Source: Bacteroidota bacterium
GTDB taxonomy: Bacteria > Bacteroidota > Bacteroidia > NS11-12g > UBA955
Assembly (NCBI GenBank): GCA_027490055.1
Contig: JAIXYV010000006.1
Location: 1 to 58,960 of the forward strand
Direction: 5' to 3'
Length of the DNA: 58,960 bases
The notes under the pieces are model-generated. The model did not search any database and was not told the origin of the DNA. It saw only the letters and a list, made by a program, of their open reading frames with translations. Made by a program: the position numbers and the translations under genes. Numbering within the stretch: position 1 is the first letter of the stretch; each line of letters begins with the position of its first letter. Positions 36,243 through 44,004 of this stretch are shown here, one piece after another.

Positions 36243-36340
36243 ATGACCTTTCAGGTCATACACCTTCCAGGAAATACACCTTCCAGGGTCGGAGGCTTTT
36301 TAGGAAATACACCTTCCAGGATCGGAGACCTGGAAGGTGT
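36243..36340. repeat. Cluster of short palindromes with ACACCTTCCAGG units
   Basis: ATACACCTTCCAGG occurs three times in direct orientation (36258-36271, 36274-36287, 36307-36320). ACACCTTCCAGG recurs inverted at 36329-36340, so 36309-36340 is a perfect 12-bp hairpin with an 8-base loop. A separate palindrome ATGACCT-ttc-AGGTCAT lies at 36243-36259. This resembles REP-type intergenic elements of the sort mobilised by RAYT transposases; no such transposase is in the window. Confidence 0.7.
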
Positions 36341-36348
36341 GTGTGTGC

Positions 36349-36384
36349 AAAAAAAAAGCCTTCCGATTTTCGGAAGGCTTTTTT
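36349..36384. terminator. Bidirectional terminator between tsaB and the OmpA-family gene
   Basis: A 15-bp stem (AAAAAAGCCTTCCGA and its complement) with a 3-base loop, flanked by A and T runs on either side, serves both converging genes. Confidence 0.9.
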
Positions 36385-36402
36385 AGAATATGATGAATTC
36401 AA

Positions 36403-37899
36403 TTATTGAATTTTCAGTTCGATGGTGTTTTTAGATTCGGTACCAGCGTTGTAGTTGGTAACGATTCTGTCGCGAGAGATACCGAATTTTTCAGTTAAGA
36501 ATTTAACGATTTCATCCATGCAACGGGTGTTGGTAGCAGCGTTGTATTTAGAGCTCTTACCAGCTGGGCCATTGATTACTAATTTCTTGTCTGGGCATTG
36601 CTTCATTTTGTCAACTACCTGGTACAACATCGCTTTAACTTCTTTAGTTAAGCAGTTGCTGCTGATAGAGATTGGAGGGAAAGCAACGTTATCACAGCTG
36701 CAGCATAATTTGATTTCAACACCGTTAGCATCTACTAAAGCACCTGGAGAAGAGTTTAATTCTCTGTCTCTGTGATCAGGGATGTTATCGCCATCGCTAT
36801 CAATAGCAGCACCAGTTACAGGGTCAACAGTAGCACCTTTATCAGTGAAAGGCTCCTGATCTTGACAATCTGGAACACCGTCCATGTCAGAGTCAACCGC
36901 CATACCGTTACCGTATACCATACAAGAGTCTGGAGTTTTGTTATCTTGGTCGAAGCAATTAGACACGTGGTCTTTGTCGTCATCAACACCTAAACAATCT
37001 GTTTTCTTTTTAACATCAGCCATCTGGTCGTAGATAGATTCAACCGGACTTAACCAATCGTAGTGTTGAGCGTTTTTAGCACCGAATTTGTAACCAATGC
37101 TTGCACGGATGAAAGCATAAGAATCAAACCATCTGTTTTGCCAGATTGCAGTGTTGTATACATCAACATCATCACTTCTTAACCAGGTGTGACGGTATTC
37201 TAAACCTAAGTCAAATTTAGTACTTAAGTAATGTTTTAAACCGATACCGTAAGGGATCATGAATTTTCTGTCCTGGAACTCTTCAGTTACTTCTTTACCT
37301 AAGTTTGGATTTGGAGTACCAGTACCGAAGTATGAAGTTAAGTAGTAGTCACCTAAGAATAATCTTTGGTCTACGAAAGTAGCTTTAGATTTGAAGGTGG
37401 TCTGACCAATACCAGCATACAGGTACATTTGAGTTTTACGTAAAGGACGCAGGAAAGAGATGTTACCTAATGTAAAATGACCTTGTACACTCCACTCTTG
37501 AACCATGCTGGTAAATCTGAAATTGTCTTTGAATAGAGTCGGGTTTTGTAAATCCCTTTGGCCTCTTAATTTACCATAGTTAAATTCACCTCTCAAAGCA
37601 AAAGTCTGAGAAACTGAGTATTTTACGAATGGAGAAACCGCCCAACCTAATTGTTTCTTGTCAGCATCACCATTGAATAATGATGTACCAGCCATTAAAC
37701 CAACTGTGAACTTCTTTGCTCTTCTGTCCATATAGTACGCAGAGTGCAAGCTTTGACCAGAATCGGTTTGTTTGCCTTCCACCCATTTGGTTTTAGCGTG
37801 CGGGTGGCGCTTCCAAGTAGAATCTTGAGAGGCAGTGTTAGCAAATGCTGATACTGTGACCAGGCATAAGCTTAAAATTGTCATTTTGAGTATTTTCAT
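36403..37899 (-). CDS. OmpA-family outer-membrane protein with thrombospondin-3 repeats
   Basis: The 498-residue protein has a signal peptide (residues 1-20) and an N-terminal beta-barrel (about 40-300). Calcium-binding TSP3 repeats follow (DSDMDGVPDCQDQ, DSDGDNIPDHRDR; about 320-385). The C-terminal domain resembles OmpA (about 400-498) but is divergent; it probably binds peptidoglycan. Codon use is restricted compared with its neighbours, which suggests high expression. I chose the ATG at 37899 because the upstream ATG at 37959 precedes the promoter. Confidence 0.8.
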   Translation of the reverse strand: MKILKMTILSLCLVTVSAFANTASQDSTWKRHPHAKTKWVEGKQTDSGQSLHSAYYMDRRAKKFTVGLMAGTSLFNGDADKKQLGWAVSPFVKYSVSQTFALRGEFNYGKLRGQRDLQNPTLFKDNFRFTSMVQEWSVQGHFTLGNISFLRPLRKTQMYLYAGIGQTTFKSKATFVDQRLFLGDYYLTSYFGTGTPNPNLGKEVTEEFQDRKFMIPYGIGLKHYLSTKFDLGLEYRHTWLRSDDVDVYNTAIWQNRWFDSYAFIRASIGYKFGAKNAQHYDWLSPVESIYDQMADVKKKTDCLGVDDDKDHVSNCFDQDNKTPDSCMVYGNGMAVDSDMDGVPDCQDQEPFTDKGATVDPVTGAAIDSDGDNIPDHRDRELNSSPGALVDANGVEIKLCCSCDNVAFPPISISSNCLTKEVKAMLYQVVDKMKQCPDKKLVINGPAGKSSKYNAATNTRCMDEIVKFLTEKFGISRDRIVTNYNAGTESKNTIELKIQ

Positions 37900-37928
37900 T
37901 TTGAAATGATTTTTCAACTTAATTGCCG

Positions 37929-37936
37929 CAAAAATA
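37929..37936 (-). promoter_or_regulatory. -7 element TATTTTTG for the OmpA-family gene
   Basis: Perfect minus-strand TAnnTTTG, 29 bases before the ATG at 37899. It excludes the longer frame starting at 37959. Confidence 0.65.
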
Positions 37937-38026
37937 CACATTCTTTGCACAAAAAACAATGGAATTCTGTAAAAAATTAACTGACTTGGGTTAGTTTCAC
38001 TAATTAACTAACAATAAATCAATTAA

Positions 38027-39613
38027 TTAAAGTGAAGTAACATGCCCAAAAGAATTGTTTAAGTTTAGGCCATTTTTTACACTAAAGACGACATCTCGGT
38101 GCTTTATCAACATTTCCAGAGAATCGACCTTTCGCTCTTGTATATTATTGAGGCTAAATAAATTGTCTTTGATGTCCTGTAGTTTTTCGAAAACTTGAGC
38201 ATGACTGGCAATGGCTGCCTCTCTGATCTGTTTGTCAATATTTTTCAGGTGCTTTTCGTAAATTTTTCCAGCTTCAACCAGGCTTTTTAATTCACTACTA
38301 ACTGTCTGTGCAGTAATGCCTTGAATGGTAGTTCGAAGCTCGTTAAAGGCCGCAATTTCACCCTCCAGGTTGGGGACATTGTCAGCGACTAAACCCAGTA
38401 ATTCTTCGCGACCCTTACTTGTTAACAATTGGAGGGGTGAGATATTACGTTTTTCAAGCCATTGGAGGGTTTTTAATGGACTTATCCACACACTTGGTCG
38501 CAGAATTAACTTTGGATGACTTATGTTGTTGTTAGTCATCACTTTATGTAACTGTATCCAATAGGTGATTTCTGCGTTTCCGCCGATGTAGGCAATATTG
38601 GGCAAAATGCACTCCTGATACAAAGGGCGCATCATGGCGTTAGGACTAAACCTTTCGGGATGTGCTTCAATTAGTTCGCTGATCTCTGATTCCGGACAAA
38701 TTTCGCGCCCATTCAGGGTTTTGTATACGCCGTTTTCTTTGATGATTCGTTGTCGACTGCCTTCGAAAAGATAGAAAAAATTGATGTCCCTGGCATTCAG
38801 TTGAGTGCTGAATCCTTTGTCTTCCATCATTTTTCCGGTTTCGTTAAAAGCTTTGATATTGTCTTGCTCTATCAGGTCTTTTTTAATGACCGGAATGAAA
38901 TTGCGCTTTAGCTCTGCCTGATCGCCATTCACGCAGATGACGCCATACTGTCCCATAAAAGCATTGACAATTCGGATGGTGGCCTCACTCAAATTTTCAG
39001 AACTGGCATAGATGGCTTCAAATTCGGATAAGAGTTTTACCTGTTCATCGTTGAGATTCACTGAAGCACTAATCTGTTCGATGACTTCTTTAACGGTATC
39101 GGTTTTTAATCTTCCACAGGCATCGCCAGGACTGGCATTCCAGGTAAAAGTCTGGTTAAACACCTTGGTGTTTTTGATCTCATCGAAATCATGGTCCTCA
39201 GAAGCAGGCCAGTAAACAGGCACAAAGTTTTTGTCAGGATATTTAGCGGCTAGTTCATTGCAAAAGTCTACCAATGACAGAATTTTATAAATCACAAAAG
39301 CTGGCCCAAAAAACAGGTGAAGCTGCTGACCAGTGGTAAGGGTAAAGGTATTGGCTTGTCTTAGTTTCTGGATATTCTCCCATACCCTGGCATCGACATG
39401 TTCTTTGTTGGCAATGGCCTGGTACTGGGTCTGTAAATTATCGCAGAGTATGGTTCTGGCTGATTCGGGGAAAGCCATTTTGCCTTCTATCGCTTTGTCG
39501 AAGCTGTAATAGGCATGGTTGTCGCCGAGCAAATTTTTTAGATGTTCATTGCCATCTACAAATGCTTTTGTAGTGGCCGATAGCATGCCCGTTTCAGACA
39601 GTTTAAAGTTCAT
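38027..39613 (-). CDS. bshC: Bacillithiol synthesis cysteine ligase BshC
   Basis: BshC adds cysteine to glucosaminyl-malate in the last step of bacillithiol synthesis. The 528-residue protein has the family signatures TLTTGQQLHLFFGPAFVIYK and VPVYWPASEDHDFDEI, and a C-terminal coiled coil (about 430-490). The length matches the family. The ATG overlaps the rimO stop by one base, so it is the last gene of the ribosomal-protein-ftsY-rimO operon. bshA and bshB are not in the window. Confidence 0.92.
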   Translation of the reverse strand: MNFKLSETGMLSATTKAFVDGNEHLKNLLGDNHAYYSFDKAIEGKMAFPESARTILCDNLQTQYQAIANKEHVDARVWENIQKLRQANTFTLTTGQQLHLFFGPAFVIYKILSLVDFCNELAAKYPDKNFVPVYWPASEDHDFDEIKNTKVFNQTFTWNASPGDACGRLKTDTVKEVIEQISASVNLNDEQVKLLSEFEAIYASSENLSEATIRIVNAFMGQYGVICVNGDQAELKRNFIPVIKKDLIEQDNIKAFNETGKMMEDKGFSTQLNARDINFFYLFEGSRQRIIKENGVYKTLNGREICPESEISELIEAHPERFSPNAMMRPLYQECILPNIAYIGGNAEITYWIQLHKVMTNNNISHPKLILRPSVWISPLKTLQWLEKRNISPLQLLTSKGREELLGLVADNVPNLEGEIAAFNELRTTIQGITAQTVSSELKSLVEAGKIYEKHLKNIDKQIREAAIASHAQVFEKLQDIKDNLFSLNNIQERKVDSLEMLIKHRDVVFSVKNGLNLNNSFGHVTSL

Positions 39614-40923
39614 TATGATAGTTTACCCATCAGGTCGAACGACTCGGCCTCGGTGACTACAATATTCGCGAAATCTCCTAACCTTACAAAATTTTCTGAA
39701 GCATTTACCAGCACTTCATTATCCACTTCAGGAGAGTCGGCTTCGGTTCTGCCAACAAAGTAATTCCCTTCTTTTCTGTCGAACAATACTTTGAAGGTCT
39801 TTCCTACTTTTTCGAGGTTTTTCTTTATGGATATTTCTTCCTGAAGGGCCATTAATTCAGCGGCTCTTGCTTGTTTTACTTCTGCAGGAATATCGTCTTC
39901 TAAAGTATGAGCGTGAGTGTTCTCCTCGTGAGAGTAAGTAAACACACCTAGGCGATCGAATTCAAAATCTTTCACAAACTGTTTCAGGTCTTCGAAATCG
40001 GCTTCGGTTTCGCCGGGGTGACCAACCAAAATAGTGGTACGCAGCGTAATGCCAGGAACTTTTTCGCGAATGGTGTTCAACAGTTCGTAAGTGCGGCGCT
40101 TGGTAATTCCACGGCGCATAATTTTAAGCACATTGTCTGAGATATGTTGAACAGGAATATCAAGGTACTTGCAGATATTGGCTTTTTCGGCCATTACCGG
40201 CAGGATGTCTTCAGGGAATTGAGAAGGGTAGGCGTAGTGTAGGCGGATCCATTCCAAACCTTTAACTTCAGAAAGCTGTTCAAGTAAATCCTTTAAACGT
40301 CTTTCTCCGTAGAGGTCGAGACCGTAATACGTGCTATCCTGGGCAATCAGCATGATTTCTTTGGTGCCGTTCTTTACCAGATTTTCGGCTTCCAAAACAA
40401 TCTGTTCGATCGACTTGCTGACGTGTTTACCGCGCATCAAAGGGATGGCACAAAACGAGCAGGGGCGGTTACAGCCTTCGCTGATTTTTAGGTAAGCATA
40501 GTGCTGAGGCGTAGTGGTTAAACGCTCGCCAATCAGTTCGTGTTTATAGTCGGCGCCCAGTGTTTTCAGCAGATTGGGCAATTCGAGCGTACCGAAATAG
40601 GCATCCACTTGTGGAATTTCTTCTTCCAGTTCGTCTTTATAGCGGTGCGACAGACAGCCTGTCACATAGAGTTTGTCAATTCTGCCAGCTTCTTTTTCGC
40701 CTACATATTGCAGGATAGTATCGATGCTTTCTTGTTTAGCATTATCAATAAAACCGCAGGTATTTACAACAATAATATTGGCGTCGTTTTTTTCGGATTC
40801 GTGGGTCGCCGCCATGTCATTACCTTTCAGCTGACTGAGTAATACCTCGCTATCCACCAGGTTTTTGCTGCAACCAAGTGTAACGATGTTGATTTTGTTG
40901 GGTTTAATAGATTTTGTCCGCAT
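39613..40923 (-). CDS. rimO: Ribosomal protein S12 methylthiotransferase RimO
   Basis: RimO adds a methylthio group to an aspartate of ribosomal protein S12. The 436-residue protein has the N-terminal UPF0004 domain (NIVTLGCSKNLVDSE), a radical-SAM domain with CNRPCSFC, and a C-terminal TRAM domain (about 370-436). It lies 2 bases after ftsY and overlaps bshC by one base. Confidence 0.95.
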   Translation of the reverse strand: MRTKSIKPNKINIVTLGCSKNLVDSEVLLSQLKGNDMAATHESEKNDANIIVVNTCGFIDNAKQESIDTILQYVGEKEAGRIDKLYVTGCLSHRYKDELEEEIPQVDAYFGTLELPNLLKTLGADYKHELIGERLTTTPQHYAYLKISEGCNRPCSFCAIPLMRGKHVSKSIEQIVLEAENLVKNGTKEIMLIAQDSTYYGLDLYGERRLKDLLEQLSEVKGLEWIRLHYAYPSQFPEDILPVMAEKANICKYLDIPVQHISDNVLKIMRRGITKRRTYELLNTIREKVPGITLRTTILVGHPGETEADFEDLKQFVKDFEFDRLGVFTYSHEENTHAHTLEDDIPAEVKQARAAELMALQEEISIKKNLEKVGKTFKVLFDRKEGNYFVGRTEADSPEVDNEVLVNASENFVRLGDFANIVVTEAESFDLMGKLS

Positions 40924-40925
40924 GT

Positions 40926-41891
40926 TTATACTTCAAACAAAGAGTTTACAAACTCGACAGGTTTAAATAATTTGATATCGTTGATGCCTTCGCCTACGCC
41001 GATATACCTTACCGGAATTTTAAACTGATCGCTAACACCGATGACCACACCACCTTTAGCGGTACCATCGAGTTTGGTGAGGGCCAGAGAGCTGACTTCG
41101 GTAGCGGCGGTAAAATGTTTGGCTTGTTCGAAAGCATTCTGACCAGTAGACGCGTCGAGTACCAGCATCACGTCGTTGGGCGCGGTTTCAATCACCTTGC
41201 TCATCACACGTTTGATTTTACTCAACTCGTTCATGAGGTTTACTTTATTGTGGAGGCGACCGGCGGTATCGATGATGACGATATCGTAGTTTTCGTTTTT
41301 AGCTTTGGTAATGGCATCAAACGCCACGGCAGAGGGGTCGGTATTCATGCCATGCGAGATGATATCGCAGTTAACACGCTGACTCCAGATGGTAAGTTGA
41401 TCGACTGCACCGGCTCTGAAGGTATCGCCTGCTGCCAGTAGTACTTTTTTGCCATGTTGTTTAAACTGATTGGCCAGTTTGCCGATGGTAGTGGTTTTGC
41501 CGACACCATTGACACCAACCACCATAAGAACATAGGGTTTAGAAACACCATTAAGATCGAAGTCGACATCCGGTGTTTTTTTATTTTCGGTTAGCAAGAG
41601 ACTGATTTCGTCTCTTAGCAGGAGGTGAAGTTCGTTAGAGTTAACATATTTGTCGCGTTTTACACGTTCTTCAACACGTTCAATAATTTTGATGGTAGTA
41701 TTAATACCGACATCGCTGCTTACTAGTATTTCTTCCAGTTCGTCGAGGAAAGAAGCATCGATGGTAGATTTGCCTGCGAGGGCTTTAGAGAGTTTTCCAA
41801 AGAAAGACTCTTTGGTTTTTTCGAGCCCTTTTTCGGGCTCAACAGGTTTTACGCTGTTTTTATCCTTTTTGAAAAAATCAAAAATTGACAT
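40926..41891 (-). CDS. ftsY: Signal recognition particle receptor FtsY
   Basis: FtsY docks the SRP-ribosome complex at the membrane. The 321-residue protein has the N helical domain, the P-loop GVNGVGKTT, the DTFRAGAVDQL and DTAGRLHNK motifs, and TKLDGTAKGG. The acidic A domain is almost absent, as in many Bacteroidota. I chose the ATG at 41891 (MSIFDFFKK); the frame's ATG at 41918 lies in a terminator. Confidence 0.95.
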   Translation of the reverse strand: MSIFDFFKKDKNSVKPVEPEKGLEKTKESFFGKLSKALAGKSTIDASFLDELEEILVSSDVGINTTIKIIERVEERVKRDKYVNSNELHLLLRDEISLLLTENKKTPDVDFDLNGVSKPYVLMVVGVNGVGKTTTIGKLANQFKQHGKKVLLAAGDTFRAGAVDQLTIWSQRVNCDIISHGMNTDPSAVAFDAITKAKNENYDIVIIDTAGRLHNKVNLMNELSKIKRVMSKVIETAPNDVMLVLDASTGQNAFEQAKHFTAATEVSSLALTKLDGTAKGGVVIGVSDQFKIPVRYIGVGEGINDIKLFKPVEFVNSLFEV

Positions 41892-41916
41892 TGTGTAAGT
41901 ATAAATCTTATTGAAC

Positions 41917-41941
41917 AAAAAAGCCCCCGTTTCCGGAGGCT
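41917..41941 (-). terminator. Internal terminator between the DUF4295 gene and ftsY
   Basis: The minus-strand stem AGCCTCCG/CGGGGGCT, with one mismatch and a 4-base loop, is followed by six T. It lies between the small ribosomal genes and ftsY and may reduce read-through. Confidence 0.65.
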
Positions 41942-41961
41942 GTTTTCCTTTTTAATTTCTT

Positions 41962-42111
41962 TTATTTGAAATAAGTTTTAGCATCTTCTCCGCTAATGAT
42001 CTCTTCTTTGAAAGAGTATGCACCGTTTTTTGATTTAACGGCTTTGAACACTTTAACGAAGTCCTTGCCTTCTCCTTCTTTTTTCAGGGTTGCAACTACC
42101 TTTTTAGCCAT
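41962..42111 (-). CDS. Small DUF4295 protein
   Basis: A 49-residue basic protein reading MAKKVVATLKKEGEG at its start and GEDAKTYFK at its end. It is the small DUF4295 protein that sits between rpmG and ftsY in many Bacteroidota. Function is unknown; the context suggests a link to the ribosome. The ATG at 42111 lies 9 bases after rpmG. It is too short for common ORF cutoffs. Confidence 0.85.
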   Translation of the reverse strand: MAKKVVATLKKEGEGKDFVKVFKAVKSKNGAYSFKEEIISGEDAKTYFK

Positions 42112-42120
42112 GGTCTGTTA

Positions 42121-42303
42121 TTATTTAATTTCTTTGTGGATGGTTACTTTTTTCATGAAAGGATTGTATTTTTTCAATTCAATTCTTTCAGTTGTATTTT
42201 TCTTGTTTTTGGTAGTAATGTATCTGCTCATGCCTGGAACATCACTGTTCTTCTGCTCTGTACATTCCAAAATAACTTGTATGCGATTACCTTTCTTTGC
42301 CAT
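42121..42303 (-). CDS. rpmG: 50S ribosomal protein L33
   Basis: A 60-residue basic protein with [17 protein letters not shown] and the ending [17 protein letters not shown], typical of L33. Only one cysteine is present, so it is the zinc-free type. It lies 12 bases after rpmB. Confidence 0.95.
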   Translation of the reverse strand: MAKKGNRIQVILECTEQKNSDVPGMSRYITTKNKKNTTERIELKKYNPFMKKVTIHKEIK

Positions 42304-42315
42304 GTTGTTCTTGGA

Positions 42316-42549
42316 TTAAATGGTTCCTTTTTTGAATACTCTGTTTAACGCTTCAGTAATACCAATCTTGTTGATAGTTCTGATGGCTGAAGTGGAAACT
42401 TTCAAAGTGATCCATTCACCTGTTTCTGGGATATAGAACCTCTTCTCCTGCAAATTGGCGTAGAATCTACGCTTGGTTTTGCGGTTGGAGTGAGAAACAT
42501 TGTTTCCTTTCAATGCCTTTTTACCGGTTAGGTCACAAACTCTTGCCAT
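42316..42549 (-). CDS. rpmB: 50S ribosomal protein L28
   Basis: A 77-residue protein with MARVCDLTGKKALKGNNVSHS and TKRRFYANLQEKRFY, typical of L28. It is the first gene of the rpmB-rpmG-DUF4295-ftsY-rimO-bshC cluster and follows a perfect -7 element by 20 bases. Confidence 0.96.
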   Translation of the reverse strand: MARVCDLTGKKALKGNNVSHSNRKTKRRFYANLQEKRFYIPETGEWITLKVSTSAIRTINKIGITEALNRVFKKGTI

Positions 42550-42569
42550 GATTTTAAAAATTGGGAGTG

Positions 42570-42577
42570 CAAAGGTA
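42570..42577 (-). promoter_or_regulatory. -7 element TACCTTTG for the rpmB operon
   Basis: Perfect minus-strand TAnnTTTG, 20 bases before the rpmB ATG. An imperfect palindrome (GGGAnTTAAnTCCC) lies just upstream at 42578-42591. Confidence 0.65.
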
Positions 42578-42734
42578 GGGATTTAATTCCCAAATATCCA
42601 AATTTTTTTGAATATTTTGTTTGCTGATGAGATTTTTATCCCCCTGATTTTGCAAAGTGTGTAATTTTAAGGAATGGGTAAATTCTATAAAAACCTCTTG
42701 TCATATCCTGCCCGCATTTTTCTGAATGCCTTTA

Positions 42735-43904
42735 TTAACGCCATTCGTAGAGCAAATAGGGTCTTTGCATGACTCTGTATTTGTCGAGACCACTCTGCCA
42801 CGATTGCTTAATTTCGAGGGCGGATTTGCCTTCTAAAATTTGTTTTTTTAATTGTGCTGTTCCAGCCAGTTTTTCGAAGAAATCGTTAAAAAACTGGGGC
42901 TTATTTTTACTTAACCTGTACGACATGATCAACCAGTTGAGGTTTATTTCGGCTTCTGAGCGGGCTTTTTTGTACCCATAATCGGTCAGGTCAAAACCCG
43001 TGCAAGGCAGTCCCAGCGACTTCGGTTTTTCGGCCACGCCTTTGATGCTGATGGGCGTAAAATTGAAATTTCCCCAATCCATAGCCGGCGATCCGAAACA
43101 CTGATAAGGCTTTTCTGTACCCTGTCCCATGCTCATGGTAGTGCCTTCGAACAGGCCCAGAGAGGCATATAAATAGATGGCACTCTGAGTTTGCAGGTTC
43201 GGCGATGGCTTTACTGGTAAAATGTATTCGGTGCCATGGGTGTAGTTTTTACAGGTGATGACACTCAATTCGCATTTGAGCTTCTTGTTCAGCCAGCCTT
43301 CGCCGTTGATCATGCCCGCCAATTCGCCTACTGTGCAGCCGTGTACTAAAGGAATAGGGTGCATGCCCACAAAGCTTCTATAGGCAGTATCCAATATCGG
43401 TCCGTCAATAAAATGCCCGTTGGGATTTGGACGATCAAGTACCATAAATGGAATTTTTAGTTCGGCACAGGTTTCCATCACATAGTGCATCGTACTGATA
43501 TAGGTGTAGTATCTGATGCCCACATCCTGAATATCAAACACCACTTGTTGAATGTCTTTTAGATCGTCGTGTGTAGGCTTTTTGTGACTGCCATACAAGG
43601 AGATAATTTTAATGCCTGTTTTATCGTCTTTGCCATTGCTAACAGTGGTGCCAGCGCTGACATTGCCTCTGAAACCATGTTCAGGGGCAAAAATGCAATG
43701 GATATCGATACCTAGTTTTAGCAAGGAGTCTACCAAATGGGTATTGCCAATTTTGCTGGTCTGGTTGACCACCAGTGCTACTTTCTTGCCTTTAAGGGCT
43801 GGCAGATAGGTGCTGGTTTGTTCGGCGCCGGTAATCACCGCCGAATGCAGTATCAGTGGACAAAGTAGTAATAACAGACCAAAGTGTTTTCCCGGAAACG
43901 TCAT
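42735..43904 (-). CDS. Exo-beta-N-acetylmuramidase NamZ-like protein (DUF1343, GH171)
   Basis: The 389-residue protein has a signal peptide (MTFPGKHFGLLLLLCPLIL) and the DUF1343 signatures VALVVNQTS, FAPEHGFRG, VFDIQDVGIRYYTY and FMVLDRPNPNG. Characterised members (NamZ) release MurNAc from the non-reducing end of peptidoglycan fragments, so a role in wall recycling or scavenging is likely. I chose the ATG at 43904; the frame runs back to 43955 into a terminator. It stands alone. Confidence 0.85.
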   Translation of the reverse strand: MTFPGKHFGLLLLLCPLILHSAVITGAEQTSTYLPALKGKKVALVVNQTSKIGNTHLVDSLLKLGIDIHCIFAPEHGFRGNVSAGTTVSNGKDDKTGIKIISLYGSHKKPTHDDLKDIQQVVFDIQDVGIRYYTYISTMHYVMETCAELKIPFMVLDRPNPNGHFIDGPILDTAYRSFVGMHPIPLVHGCTVGELAGMINGEGWLNKKLKCELSVITCKNYTHGTEYILPVKPSPNLQTQSAIYLYASLGLFEGTTMSMGQGTEKPYQCFGSPAMDWGNFNFTPISIKGVAEKPKSLGLPCTGFDLTDYGYKKARSEAEINLNWLIMSYRLSKNKPQFFNDFFEKLAGTAQLKKQILEGKSALEIKQSWQSGLDKYRVMQRPYLLYEWR

Positions 43905-43953
43905 CTTGCAATGATACTGATATTTTGTAAAACCTGTTTTTGTAAGTATCAAC

Positions 43954-43987
43954 AAAAAAGCCGCGACTGTCGGGTCGCGGCTTTTTT
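43954..43987. terminator. Strong terminator after the efflux operon
   Basis: The 14-bp stem AAAAAAGCCGCGAC/GTCGCGGCTTTTTT has a 6-base loop. On the minus strand it ends the RND operon; it is nearly symmetric. Confidence 0.9.
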
Positions 43988-44004
43988 GAGAATTATATTA
44001 GATA

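Noticed and set aside
36243-36340. CRISPR-like array
   Set aside because: Units are short, palindromic, irregularly spaced (16 and 33 bp) and lack unique spacers of constant length; no cas genes are nearby.
41917-41941. End of the rpmB operon at the internal hairpin
   Set aside because: The hairpin has a mismatch and ftsY has no clear -7 element of its own, so I treat the hairpin as partial termination inside a cluster rather than a firm operon end.
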